Positions 16,061 to 24,692 of a stretch of DNA of 64,000 nucleotides are shown here, in pieces. Below the pieces are notes generated by a model. That model had not been told where the DNA came from, searched no databases, and saw only the letters and a list, made by a program, of their open reading frames with translations. The translations under genes and the position numbers were made by a program. The stretch's first letter is position 1. Each line of letters begins with the position of its first letter. This stretch comes from Streptomyces vilmorinianum (GTDB lineage: Bacteria > Actinomycetota > Actinomycetes > Streptomycetales > Streptomycetaceae): NCBI RefSeq assembly GCF_005517195.1, contig NZ_CP040244.1:4358001-4422000 (forward strand). The letters are read 5' to 3'.

Positions 16061-16129
16061 GATCGCCGTGCGGTCGCCGGGGCGGTCGCCGTGCGGTCGC
16101 CGGGGCCATCGCCGTGCGGTCGCCGGGGC
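16061..16129. repeat. Three 23-bp tandem repeats just after the P450 stop
   Basis: Units at 16061-16083, 16084-16106 and 16107-16129 differ only in their first two bases (core TCGCCGTGCGGTCGCCGGGG). They end three bases before the minus-strand stop codon of the P450 (16133-16135), i.e. they form the immediate 3' untranslated DNA. No spacers, so not a CRISPR array. Confidence 0.92.
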
Positions 16130-16132
16130 GTC

Positions 16133-17386
16133 TCACTCCGGGTGGGGGACGAAGCGGAAGCCGCTGCGGGGACGGGTCGGGATGCGGCGGAGGGAGATCT
16201 TCAGGTCCTGCGCCGGAACCGTGTACTCCAGCCGGGCCAGTTCGGTGGCCAGGGCGGCGAGGACCGCGACGGTGATGTCTTCGCCGGGGCAGCGGTGGCC
16301 GTTCTTGGCGTCGCCGCCGCCCTGCGGGATCAGCTCGTCGGGCAGTGGCGGGCGGCGCAGGAACCGCTCCGGGTCGAAGCGGTAGGGGTCGTGCCACAGC
16401 TCGGGGTCGTGGTTCTGGCCGTAGACGTCGAGCAGCAGGAGGGTGCCGGCGGGGATGTCCCGGCCGTCCCGCCTCAGGTCCGCGGCGGCGAGGCCCCCGA
16501 TGAACGGCACGAAGGGGTAGAAGCGGCGGACCTCGTGCGCGAAGGGCTCGGCGTAGCTCCCGGCGTACGTCTCCGAGTACGGCTCCAGGTACGTGCCGAC
16601 GTCCTCGCGCAGCAGCTGCCGCTGCCCGGGCCAGCGGTCCATGGCGTGGGCGGCGAAGACCACGTACCAGGCGATGGCGACGGTGGGCCGCACGATGTTG
16701 AGGAGCTCCACGGCGGCCGTGCGAGCGTCCAGCGTCTCGCCGTCGGCGTCGTGGTGGCGCACGACCGCGTCGAACGGGGTGCCGGGGGCGTGGGCCGCTC
16801 CGGCGCGGGCCTCCTCGACGAGCCGGGCGAGCACCTTCTCCTGGCGGGCGCGGGCGCGCCGGGCGCGCAGATGGCGGGGGCCGGGGGTGGCGAAGCCGTC
16901 GACCATCGCGACACAGTCGTGGGCCATGCGCACGGTCTGCTTCTGCGTCAGTGCGAGGCCGCTCCAGGCGCAGACCGCCCGCGCCAGGACGAGCGCGGCC
17001 TCGTCGAAGAGGACCACCTCGCGGCCGTGCGGCGGGGCGAAGGCGCGCCGCCACTCGGCCCTGACCCGGTCGACCAGGTCGGCGACGGCGGCGGGCGCTT
17101 TCAGCTCGGCCACGAACAGCGCCTTGCGCGCCCGGTGCGGCGCGCCGTCGAGGGTGTGGACGGCGCCGCGGCCGAAGAGGGTGTCGAGGACGGGGCCGGG
17201 CAGGGCTCCGTGGCGCCGCACGTGCCGTTCGTCGTAGAAGAAGGCGACGGCTCCGGGGCCGCGCAGGACGAACGCCGGGCGGCCCAGGACGCGGGTCCGC
17301 ACGAGCGCGCCGTCGCTGCGGCGGCGCAGGTCGGGGAGCCAGGCGTAGCCCTTGAGGAGCAGGGCGGCGGTGTGGTCGGGCGTCAT
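16133..17386 (-). CDS. Cytochrome P450, CYP152-type fatty-acid peroxygenase/decarboxylase
   Basis: 417 residues. The haem-binding loop is NGHRCPGEDITVAVL (Cys about 363). The I-helix reads NIVRPTVAIAWYVVF: the Arg-Pro pair replaces the usual acid-alcohol pair and is diagnostic of CYP152 enzymes (P450-BSbeta, SPalpha, OleT), which use H2O2 to hydroxylate or decarboxylate fatty acids without a redox partner. The opening DHTAALLLKGYAWLPD also matches that family. ATG 17386 has GGAGG upstream and overlaps the stop of the DUF6381 gene, indicating coupled translation. Which product is made (hydroxy acid or terminal alkene) cannot be read from sequence. Confidence 0.9.
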   Translation of the reverse strand: MTPDHTAALLLKGYAWLPDLRRRSDGALVRTRVLGRPAFVLRGPGAVAFFYDERHVRRHGALPGPVLDTLFGRGAVHTLDGAPHRARKALFVAELKAPAAVADLVDRVRAEWRRAFAPPHGREVVLFDEAALVLARAVCAWSGLALTQKQTVRMAHDCVAMVDGFATPGPRHLRARRARARQEKVLARLVEEARAGAAHAPGTPFDAVVRHHDADGETLDARTAAVELLNIVRPTVAIAWYVVFAAHAMDRWPGQRQLLREDVGTYLEPYSETYAGSYAEPFAHEVRRFYPFVPFIGGLAAADLRRDGRDIPAGTLLLLDVYGQNHDPELWHDPYRFDPERFLRRPPLPDELIPQGGGDAKNGHRCPGEDITVAVLAALATELARLEYTVPAQDLKISLRRIPTRPRSGFRFVPHPE

Positions 17387-17658
17387 GGTGCTGCCTCCGG
17401 GCCGGGGTAGCGCTCGTGGAGGTCGTCGGGCCGTGGCTCGTGTTCCTCGCGCAGGGCCCGCTCGCTGCGCTCCTTGAGCTGTTCCCCCTGCTCCCGCAGG
17501 CGCGCCGCCTCGTCGGGGTCGGTGCTCTGCCGCGCCCGCTGCAGAAGATGTTCCGCCTTGTCCCGCTGGTACTGGGCGTGGGCGTGGGCGCCCTCGCTCT
17601 CGCGCCCCCTGCTCTCCGGTCCGCCGTCCTGGCGTCCGCTGTCCCGGCTTCCGGTCAC
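17383..17658 (-). CDS. DUF6381 family small protein
   Basis: 91 residues, highly charged, predicted to form a helical hairpin: AQYQRDKAEHLLQRARQSTD, PDEAARLREQGEQLKERSER. This matches DUF6381, short Streptomyces proteins of unknown role. The GTG start at 17658 has GGAGGTG at a good distance. The stop overlaps the P450 ATG by 4 bp, so the two are expressed together. Confidence 0.72.
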   Translation of the reverse strand: MTGSRDSGRQDGGPESRGRESEGAHAHAQYQRDKAEHLLQRARQSTDPDEAARLREQGEQLKERSERALREEHEPRPDDLHERYPGPEAAP

Positions 17659-17766
17659 GACGCACCTCCTCGGCCAGCGGCTTCCCCCGCCGCACGCGGG
17701 AAAACCCGCCCCCCGACGCCGGGACCGCGGAAGCCGGACGCCACCGCGCGACCGCGTGCCGGCGGG

Positions 17767-17808
17767 GCCGGGAGGCCCGGTCCCCCGAGGGGGGCCGGGC
17801 CTCCCGGC
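17767..17808 (-). terminator. Strong hairpin terminator of the VOC gene
   Basis: GCCGGGAGGCCCGG (17767-17780) pairs perfectly with CCGGGCCTCCCGGC (17795-17808); the loop can pair further (CCCC/GGGG). It lies 8 bp after the minus-strand stop at 17816. Confidence 0.8.
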
Positions 17809-17815
17809 GTACCGC

Positions 17816-18202
17816 TCAGTCCTGGAGGACGGACAGGACGTTGCCCGCCGGGTCCGTGAACCAGGCGATCGCCGTCGGACCCTCGGTGCCGCGGACGACA
17901 CCCTTGGCGTCGGCCTCGAACTCCGGATAGCGCTCCAGGCTCACGCCGCGCTTCGCCAGCTCGTCGACGGCCGCGTCGATGTCGTCCACGGGGAAGTTCA
18001 GGATCGTGAAGCTCGCGGGCGTGTGGTTGTCCTTGGGGTAGACGAAGACGCCGGCACCGGTGCCCAGCTTGAGGGTGAGCATCCTCATGTCGCCCTCCCC
18101 GCTCTCCTCCACCTGGAGGCCGAGGGTCTCGCCGTAGAACCGGCGGGCCTTGTCGAGGTCGTCGACCGAGAAGCCGCTGAACGCCTTCGACTGTCCGAAC
18201 AT
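17816..18202 (-). CDS. VOC-family (glyoxalase-like) protein, single domain
   Basis: 128 residues, one VOC domain: AFSGFSVDDLDKARRFYGETLGL (1-30) to IAWFTDPAGNVLSVLQD (C-terminus). The second half has the 'DPAGN' turn common to the fold. A metal site would need partners from a dimer. The start at 18202 has GAAGGAG upstream. The role is unknown; single-domain VOC proteins may be resistance proteins, isomerases or dioxygenases. Confidence 0.85.
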   Translation of the reverse strand: MFGQSKAFSGFSVDDLDKARRFYGETLGLQVEESGEGDMRMLTLKLGTGAGVFVYPKDNHTPASFTILNFPVDDIDAAVDELAKRGVSLERYPEFEADAKGVVRGTEGPTAIAWFTDPAGNVLSVLQD

Positions 18203-18315
18203 GCCGTTGTCTCCTTCACGTGTGCCGTTCGGGATTTCCGAGGGCACACCCAGCGCACCACCGTCCGGACGCGGGCCACACGGGCTCGCGTCCGGATGGT
18301 CGCCGCACGTCACCC

Positions 18316-19146
18316 TCAGGGCGCGATCGGCAGCTTGCGCTTGTGCTCGGTGAGCTCGTAGCGGCGGACGATCGAGGCGAAGGCGGGCTCGCCGACCGGC
18401 TTGCCCTCCAGGAAGTCGTCGATGTCGTCGTACGTCACGCCGAGCGCGTCCTCGTCGGGCTTGCCCGGGTCGAGGGTCTCCAGGTCGGCCGTCGGGGTCT
18501 TCCAGACCAGCTCGGCGGGGGCCCCGAGGGCCTCGGCGACGGCCCGTACCCGGCGCTTGGTCAGACCCGTGAGGGGGACGACGTCGGCCGCGCCGTCGCC
18601 GTGCTTGGTGAAGAAGCCGGAGACCGCCTCCGCCGCGTGGTCGGTGCCGACGACGAGGCCGTCGTGGGCGCCCGCGACGGCGTACTGCGCGATCATCCGC
18701 TGCCGGGCCTTGATGTTGCCGTGCACGAAGTCCTGGTGGTGGGCGTCCCTGAAGGCCGTTCCACCGGTCTGGCAGGCCTCCAGGGCGGCGTCGCTCGCCG
18801 GCCTGACGTCCACCGTCAGGACCCGGTCGGCGGCGATGAATCCGAGAGCGAGCTGGGCGTCCTTCTCGTCGGCCTGGACGCCGTACGGCAGCCGCATGGC
18901 GTAGAAGGTGGCGTCGTGCCCCGCGGCCCGGGCCCGCTCCACGGCGAGCTGGCAGAGCCGGCCCGTGGTCGTGGAGTCCACACCGCCGCTGATCCCGAGG
19001 ACCAGGCCGCGCAGCCCGGTCGAGGTGAGGCGCTCGGTGAGGAAGGCCACCCGGCGCTCGATCTCGACGAGCGGGTCGAACGTCGGGGAAACCTCGAGTT
19101 CCCGGGCGATCTGCTGCTGCAGGGCGGTGGACGCCGGGTCGGTCAC
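18316..19146 (-). CDS. nadE: NH3-dependent NAD+ synthetase
   Basis: 276 residues, the length of E. coli NadE (275). The ATP-pyrophosphatase loop LGISGGVDSTTTGRL is at about 47-62; GTDHAAEAVSGFFTKHGDGAADVVPL and the C-terminal KRKLPIAP are characteristic. It makes NAD+ from deamido-NAD+, ATP and ammonia in the cytoplasm. There is no glutaminase domain, so it depends on ammonia. GTG start 19146 with GAGGAG upstream. It is divergent from the amylase gene. Confidence 0.95.
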   Translation of the reverse strand: MTDPASTALQQQIARELEVSPTFDPLVEIERRVAFLTERLTSTGLRGLVLGISGGVDSTTTGRLCQLAVERARAAGHDATFYAMRLPYGVQADEKDAQLALGFIAADRVLTVDVRPASDAALEACQTGGTAFRDAHHQDFVHGNIKARQRMIAQYAVAGAHDGLVVGTDHAAEAVSGFFTKHGDGAADVVPLTGLTKRRVRAVAEALGAPAELVWKTPTADLETLDPGKPDEDALGVTYDDIDDFLEGKPVGEPAFASIVRRYELTEHKRKLPIAP

Positions 19147-19356
19147 GGAGTGCTCCTCGGGGGTGATTCGGCGGTACGGATGCGGGCGCGGGTCCCGGTA
19201 CGCCGGGGAGGGGCGGGGCCCCGAGCCGGGGTCGACTCTATGCGGCTCGCGCCCGCGGTGGCGCACAGGCCCTCGCGGGCGGGCGGGCTCACGCGCTCGG
19301 AGCGGATCGCGTCCGAACTCTTTACGTCTCTGTCATGCACGGGTAACTTTCGGCCC

Positions 19357-19378
19357 GCAAGTGCTTGCAGCAAGTTGC
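19357..19378. promoter_or_regulatory. Nested palindromes, probable amylase operator (MalR-like)
   Basis: GCAAG-TG-CTTGC (19357-19368), CTTGC-A-GCAAG (19364-19374) and GCAA-G-TTGC (19370-19378) overlap in 22 bp, 122 bp before the amylase start. CTTGCA repeats are the recognised control element of streptomycete alpha-amylase promoters bound by MalR-type LacI repressors. The rest of 19147-19499 has no gene. Confidence 0.6.
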
Positions 19379-19499
19379 CGACCGATCTTTCAGCACCGTG
19401 TGGCAGCTCTCCCGTTCCCGGTCCGAGGCGCTTCGGGGCGAGCGGGTTCATCGACCGCCGCGGCCTCCCCGCCGCGGCCCTGCTCCGGAGAAGAGACGC

Positions 19500-22481
19500 A
19501 TGCGACGCACTCCCTTCCGGCGGTTCGGACGCGCCCCGGCGACGGTCGCGGCCGCCGCCTGCCTGCTCGGGCTGCTCTCCGCCGCACCACCGGCCGAGCC
19601 GGCCGCCGAGAACACGGCGCCCGTCGCGGCCGCCGAGAACACCGCGACCGTCTTCTACTACACGAAGACGAAGAACTGGTCGGCCTACAACCTCCACTAC
19701 GCGCCCGACGGCGGAGCCTGGACCACCGTCCCCGGTGTGGCGATGGAGGCGGCCTGTACGGACTGGGTGAAGAAGACCGTCGTCCTTGGCTCCGCCGAGG
19801 GACTCCAGGCCACGTTCAACAACGGCACGGGCACCTGGGACAACAACGGCGGCGGGAACTACGCCCTGGGCACCGGCACCATCACCGTCAAGGACGGTGT
19901 GGTCGCCCATTCCGACCCCTGCGTCGCCACGCCCACCGAGCCCGGCAACCAGGCCACCGTCTACTACTCCACCGCCGCCCTCGGCTGGACCACCGCCAAC
20001 CTGCACTACGCGCCGGCCGGCGGAGCCTGGACCACCGTCCCGGGCGTCGGCATGGAGGCGGCCTGCACCGGCTGGTGGAAGCGGACGGTCGACCTGGGCG
20101 CCGCCACCACCATGAGCGCCGTCTTCAACAACGGCAACGGCGTCTGGGACAACAACAACGGCGCGAACTACGCGCTGCCCGCCGGCACGACCACGGTCAA
20201 GGACAAGGTCGTCACGGGCAACGCCGCGAACCCCTGTGCCGCCGAGGTCCCCGACACCCAGGCACCCAGCGTGCCCACCGGGGTCACCGCGAGCGCGGAC
20301 GGCACCTCGATCGTGCTGACCTGGGAACCGTCCACCGACGACAAGGGGGTGACGCGGTATCAGGTGACCCGTACCGGAGGCACCGCCGGCACCGTCGTCG
20401 TCGACGTCGCCTCCACCGTCTTCTCCGACACCGGCCTGGCGGAGCGGACCGCCTACAGCTACACGGTCAAGGCCGTCGACGCGGCCGGCAACACCTCGGC
20501 TGCCTCCGCCGCCGCGCAGGCCACCACCGGCACCGCGCCGCCCGCCCCCGACCCGGGCCGCCCGCTCGGCACCGACCCGCGCGAGGACCCGATCTACTTC
20601 GTCCTGACCGCGCGCTTCCACGACGGCGACACGGCCAACAACCGCGGTGGCAGCCAGCACACGAAGTCCGGGAACGCGGCCGCCGGCGACCCCATGTTCC
20701 GGGGTGACTTCAAGGGCCTGGTGAACAAGCTCGACTACATCAAGGGCCTCGGCTTCTCCGCCGTGTGGATCACCCCGGTGGTGCTCAACCGGTCCGACTA
20801 CGACTACCACGGGTACCACGGCTACGACTTCTACAAGGTGGACGCCCGTCTGGAGTCCGCGGGCGCCTCGTACCAGGACCTGATCAACGCGGCCCACGCC
20901 AAGGGCATGAAGATCTACCAGGACGTCGTCTACAACCACTCCTCCCGCTGGGGCGCCAAGGGCCTGTTCACCCCGAAGGTGTTCGGCGTCCGCGACAGCC
21001 AGTGGAGCTGGTACTACGACGAGCCGAACTCCTCCTTCGAGTACGACGGACTGACCGTCGAGCCGAAGTCCGGGAAGTCGTACTACAACGGCGACCTGTG
21101 GTCGACGGCCGAGCCGACCGGCAACACCTGCGTCAACTGGGGCACCCCGACGCAGTACACCTCCCCTGAGGGCTACCGGATCTACAACTGCCAGTGGCCG
21201 AACCCGACGTCCGGCATGTTCCCGAAGTCGCTCTACCACCAGTGCTGGATCGGCAACTGGGAGGGCGAGGACTCCCGTTCCTGCTGGCTGCACGAGGACC
21301 TCGCCGACTTCGACACCGAGTCCGCGGCCGTGCAGAACCATCTGATCGGCGCCTACGACAAGTACATCGACATGGGCGTCGACGGCTTCCGCGTCGACAC
21401 CGCCGTCCACATCCCGCGCACCACCTGGAACCGGCGCTTCCTGCCCGCCATCCAGGAGCGCGTCACCCAGAGGTTCGGGGCCGAGGCCGCGAAGAACTTC
21501 TTCGTCTTCGGCGAGGTCGCCGCCTTCGTCAACGACAAGTGGAACCGCGGCTCGGTCAACCACTCCGCCCAGTTCTACACATGGAAGGAGCGCAAGGAGT
21601 ACGCGCTCGACGACGCCACGGCCGCGCTGGAGATGTACGACTACGAGCAGCAGCTCGGCCCGTCCGGCCAGCCGACGTCGAACAACGCCTTCCTGAACGG
21701 AAACAGCTACCACACGCCGGACCACAGCAGGTTCTCCGGGATGCACGTCATCGACATGCGCATGCACATGAACTTCGGTGACGCGCTCAACGCCTTCGGC
21801 AACGGCAGGGACTCCGACGACAGTTACAACGACGCCACCTACAACGTCGTCTACGTCGACAGTCACGACTACGGGCCCAACAAGAGCAGCGAACGCTACG
21901 CCGGCGGCACGGACGCCTGGGCCGAGAACATGTCGCTGATGTGGACCTTCCGCGGCATCCCGACGCTGTACTACGGCTCCGAGATCGAGTTCCAGAAGGG
22001 CAGGAAGATCGACTGCGGGCCCAGCTGCCCGCTGTCGACCACCGGCCGCGCCTACTTCGGCGACCATCTCGCCGGGGACGTGAAGGCCTCCGGCTTCTCC
22101 ATGGTCGAGTCGGCGACCGGTGCCGTCGCCCAGACCCTCGCCCAGCCGCTGGCCCGGCACGTCCAGCGGCTCAACCAGATCCGCCGGGCGATCCCGGCCC
22201 TGCAGACGGGCCAGTACTCCACCGAGGGCATCAGCGGGGCGATGGCGTACAAGCGCCGCTGGACGAGCGGCACGACGGACAGCTTCGCGCTGGTCACCGT
22301 CACCCACGGGGCCGGCTTCACCGGCATCCCGAACGGCACCTACACCGACGCCGTCACCGGCGAGCAGCGGGTCGTCACCGACGGCACGCTGAACGTCGCG
22401 GCTCCCGGCAAGGGCAACCTGCGGGTGTACGTCCTGAACGGGCCCGGCCGGATCGGCGTCCCGGGGCCGTACCTGAAGTAG
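19500..22481 (+). CDS. Secreted alpha-amylase: two CBM25 modules, FnIII, GH13
   Basis: 993 residues. Signal peptide (about 1-35); two homologous CBM25 starch-binding modules at about 47-137 and 145-240 (each NLHYAPxGGAWTTVPG, then FNNGxGxWDNN); a fibronectin-III domain at about 250-345 (APSVPTGVTASADGTSIVLTWEPS); and a GH13 domain from about 360. Catalytic residues: nucleophile Asp in DGFRVDTAVH, acid/base Glu in FVFGEVAA, and the third Asp in YVDSHDYGP. It should hydrolyse starch outside the cell. ATG 19500 follows GGAGAAGAG. Upstream nested CTTGCAGCAAG palindromes suggest maltose control. The gene ends at a 13-bp stem hairpin. Confidence 0.93.
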   Translation: MRRTPFRRFGRAPATVAAAACLLGLLSAAPPAEPAAENTAPVAAAENTATVFYYTKTKNWSAYNLHYAPDGGAWTTVPGVAMEAACTDWVKKTVVLGSAEGLQATFNNGTGTWDNNGGGNYALGTGTITVKDGVVAHSDPCVATPTEPGNQATVYYSTAALGWTTANLHYAPAGGAWTTVPGVGMEAACTGWWKRTVDLGAATTMSAVFNNGNGVWDNNNGANYALPAGTTTVKDKVVTGNAANPCAAEVPDTQAPSVPTGVTASADGTSIVLTWEPSTDDKGVTRYQVTRTGGTAGTVVVDVASTVFSDTGLAERTAYSYTVKAVDAAGNTSAASAAAQATTGTAPPAPDPGRPLGTDPREDPIYFVLTARFHDGDTANNRGGSQHTKSGNAAAGDPMFRGDFKGLVNKLDYIKGLGFSAVWITPVVLNRSDYDYHGYHGYDFYKVDARLESAGASYQDLINAAHAKGMKIYQDVVYNHSSRWGAKGLFTPKVFGVRDSQWSWYYDEPNSSFEYDGLTVEPKSGKSYYNGDLWSTAEPTGNTCVNWGTPTQYTSPEGYRIYNCQWPNPTSGMFPKSLYHQCWIGNWEGEDSRSCWLHEDLADFDTESAAVQNHLIGAYDKYIDMGVDGFRVDTAVHIPRTTWNRRFLPAIQERVTQRFGAEAAKNFFVFGEVAAFVNDKWNRGSVNHSAQFYTWKERKEYALDDATAALEMYDYEQQLGPSGQPTSNNAFLNGNSYHTPDHSRFSGMHVIDMRMHMNFGDALNAFGNGRDSDDSYNDATYNVVYVDSHDYGPNKSSERYAGGTDAWAENMSLMWTFRGIPTLYYGSEIEFQKGRKIDCGPSCPLSTTGRAYFGDHLAGDVKASGFSMVESATGAVAQTLAQPLARHVQRLNQIRRAIPALQTGQYSTEGISGAMAYKRRWTSGTTDSFALVTVTHGAGFTGIPNGTYTDAVTGEQRVVTDGTLNVAAPGKGNLRVYVLNGPGRIGVPGPYLK

Positions 22482-22506
22482 CGGACCCCGGCGCGTCGGG
22501 GGACGG

Positions 22507-22537
22507 GCGGGCCGCGGCGATCGGCGCCGCGGCCCGC
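22507..22537. terminator. Hairpin terminator between amylase and STAS genes
   Basis: GCGGGCCGCGGCG (22507-22519) pairs perfectly with CGCCGCGGCCCGC (22525-22537), 5-base loop. It lies between the convergent stops at 22481 and 22542 and can serve both. Confidence 0.8.
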
Positions 22538-22541
22538 CTCG

Positions 22542-22943
22542 CTAGGCCCTTCTGCCCCGGAGAGGTGTCCGCAGGGTGCCCGCGGCGACCCGCAGCAGCC
22601 TCAGGACGACCTCCGTGGGGGCGTCGATGCGGTAGCGGCGGCCGAGCCGGGACCACTGGTCCAGGACGGCGAGCAGGCCGGAGTCGCAGAACGTGACGCG
22701 GGAGGCGTCAAGGACGAGGTCGGTGCAGCCGTCCGCGGCGGCGGAGGCGAGTATGGCCCGCAGCGGCGCGGCGCTGTAGTGGTCGACCTCCCCCGTCAGC
22801 CGGACGAGGAGGGTCGTGGCGCCGATGTGCGTGCAGGAGTGGACGACTATGGAGCAGGGCGCGCCGTCCGCGCCCTGGTCACGCACGAGGGGATGGGGCT
22901 GGGGCAGCTCGGCCAGTATCGGTGCGGTGCTCGCGGTACTCAC
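22542..22943 (-). CDS. STAS-domain anti-sigma factor antagonist-like protein
   Basis: 133 residues with one STAS domain at about 40-125: LVRLTGEVDHYSAAPLRAIL and LVLDASRVTFCDSGLLAVLD. The Ser in 'CDSGL' is where SpoIIAA-type antagonists are phosphorylated. Such proteins release sigma factors from anti-sigma kinases. No partner kinase or sigma gene is adjacent, so the target is unknown. Start is GTG at 22943. Confidence 0.85.
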   Translation of the reverse strand: MSTASTAPILAELPQPHPLVRDQGADGAPCSIVVHSCTHIGATTLLVRLTGEVDHYSAAPLRAILASAAADGCTDLVLDASRVTFCDSGLLAVLDQWSRLGRRYRIDAPTEVVLRLLRVAAGTLRTPLRGRRA

Positions 22944-23043
22944 GCACCCATCAAGGCCCTCCGGGCCGCTCCGGTGAACGCGGCACGCCGCCCGGTCACC
23001 CCACCGGGCAGCAGTGATCCACTTCCGGGGGACACCGGAGGCG

Positions 23044-24630
23044 TCACTCGACGGTCACGACGACCGAGTGCCACCCGCTCGCCCCGTCGGGCATGGTGTC
23101 GGTGCGGCGCTCGGTCTGGGTCTCCCCCGCGCCGTCCGTGGCCCGGACGGTGAGGGTGTGGCGGCCCGGAGCGGCCTCCCAGGCGTACACCCACTGGCGC
23201 CAGGTGTCCCGGGTGTCCTCGGCCCCGAGCCGCGCGTCCCGCCAGGGACCGTCGTCGACCCGCACCTGGACGCCCGCGATGCCCCGGTGCTGGGCCCAGG
23301 CGACGCCGGCGACCATGACGGTGCCGTCCTGCGGGCGGACGGAGGAGCGCGGGGTGTCGATGCGGGACTGGGTCTTGACGGGTGCCTCGCGGGCCCAGCC
23401 GCGCGGCACCCAGTAGGCGTCGTAGGCGTCGAAGGTGGTGAGTTCGATCTCCTCGATCCACTTGCAGGCGGAGACGTAGCCGTACAGCCCCGGCACGATC
23501 ATCCGGACGGGGAAGCCGTGGTCGAAGGGGAGCGGCTCGCCGTTCATGCCGAACGCGAGGAGCGCGTCACGGCCGTCCATCACGTCCTCGACGGGGGTGC
23601 CGATCGTCATCCCGTCGACGGAGCGGGCCACGATCTGGTCGGCCGGGCCGCCCTCGGACGGCGGTCGTACACCCGCCTCCCGCAGAACGTCCGCCAGCCG
23701 GACCCCGAGCCAGCGCGCGTTGCCGACGTACGGCCCGCCGACCTCGTTGGAGACGCAGGCCAGGGTGATGTCCCGCTCGACCGCTTCACGGCCCGTCAGG
23801 TCCGCGAGGTCGAGGCGGAGTTCCCGGGTCACGCCTAGGCCGTGGACGCGCAGGTGCCAGCGGTCGGCGTCGACCCGGGGAACGACGAGCGCGGTGTCGA
23901 CCCGGTAGAAGTCCCGGTTCGGGGTGAGGAAGGGGCTGATGCCGGGCACGGGCAGCTGGGCACCGGGCGGGACGGCCGGCGCCGGCGAGGCGGGGCGGGG
24001 CAGCCGCAGCGCGCGCCGCGAGGCCACGGCGCCCTCCTGGCGGGTGCCGCCGGTGGCCCTGCCGAGGGCCGCCGCGCCCGTCGCGGCGACGACGGAGGAG
24101 GCGGCGACCAGGAGGAAGCCGCGGCGGCCCGCGGCGGCGGCCGCCTGTTCCCCGGCGAGCGGGCGCGGGGCGAGCAGCCGGCCGATGAGTACGTACAGGA
24201 GTACCGCACCCGCCACCGCGCCGATCAGCGAGGGCAGGGCGTCGGCGAGGGACTCGGAGTCCGGCCGGCTCACGGCGGCCAGCGCGCCGACGACACCGAA
24301 GAGCAGCACCGCAGACACCCCGGCCGTACGGTGGCGGAGCGCCAGCAGGCCGACGAGTCCGGCCAGGACGCCGAGCACGACGAGGATGCCCAGCTGGAGG
24401 ACGGCCTTGTCGCTCTCCCCGAACGTCCGGATCGCCCACTGTTCGACGGCGGCCGGGGTCCGGTCGACGAGGGCGCCCCCGACCGCCGTGACGGGACGCG
24501 CCTCGGGGCGGACCAGCGCCGCGACGAGCTCGGCGACGGCGAGGGAGACGTACCCGGCGAGGATTCCGCCGAGCGCGGCCAGGAGGCGGTCTGTACGCGT
24601 GGGCTCACGCGGGGGCTGGGAGGTGGCCAT
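23044..24630 (-). CDS. Membrane-anchored sulfite-oxidase-like molybdopterin oxidoreductase
   Basis: 528 residues. The N-terminal third has about four to five membrane segments (LLAALGGILAGYVSLAVAEL, LGILVVLGVLAGLVGLLAL, SAVLLFGVVGALAAV, IGAVAGAVLLYVLIG), then a GRRGFLLVAASS stretch resembling a Tat/anchor segment. The outside part has the sulfite-oxidase molybdopterin fold (about 230-400) with the metal-ligand Cys in ITLACVSNEVGG and substrate-pocket GYVSACKWIEEIEL, followed by the Mo-co dimerisation domain. Probably an electron-giving extracytoplasmic enzyme; the natural substrate is unknown. No haem subunit gene is adjacent. Confidence 0.88.
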   Translation of the reverse strand: MATSQPPREPTRTDRLLAALGGILAGYVSLAVAELVAALVRPEARPVTAVGGALVDRTPAAVEQWAIRTFGESDKAVLQLGILVVLGVLAGLVGLLALRHRTAGVSAVLLFGVVGALAAVSRPDSESLADALPSLIGAVAGAVLLYVLIGRLLAPRPLAGEQAAAAAGRRGFLLVAASSVVAATGAAALGRATGGTRQEGAVASRRALRLPRPASPAPAVPPGAQLPVPGISPFLTPNRDFYRVDTALVVPRVDADRWHLRVHGLGVTRELRLDLADLTGREAVERDITLACVSNEVGGPYVGNARWLGVRLADVLREAGVRPPSEGGPADQIVARSVDGMTIGTPVEDVMDGRDALLAFGMNGEPLPFDHGFPVRMIVPGLYGYVSACKWIEEIELTTFDAYDAYWVPRGWAREAPVKTQSRIDTPRSSVRPQDGTVMVAGVAWAQHRGIAGVQVRVDDGPWRDARLGAEDTRDTWRQWVYAWEAAPGRHTLTVRATDGAGETQTERRTDTMPDGASGWHSVVVTVE

Positions 24631-24692
24631 GCCTCATCGTGCCCGCGGGCCGGGGGGAAAGGACCGGGACACACCGCCCTGTAAGACAACCG

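Noticed and set aside
16061..16129. Three regularly spaced 23-bp repeats as a CRISPR array
   Set aside because: The units are directly adjacent without spacers and no cas genes are near; it is a plain tandem repeat.
19143..22307. Very long open frame (over 1000 codons) on the minus strand opposite the amylase
   Set aside because: The sequence is a Val/Gly/Arg-rich shadow of the GC-biased amylase gene with no domain, RBS or signal.
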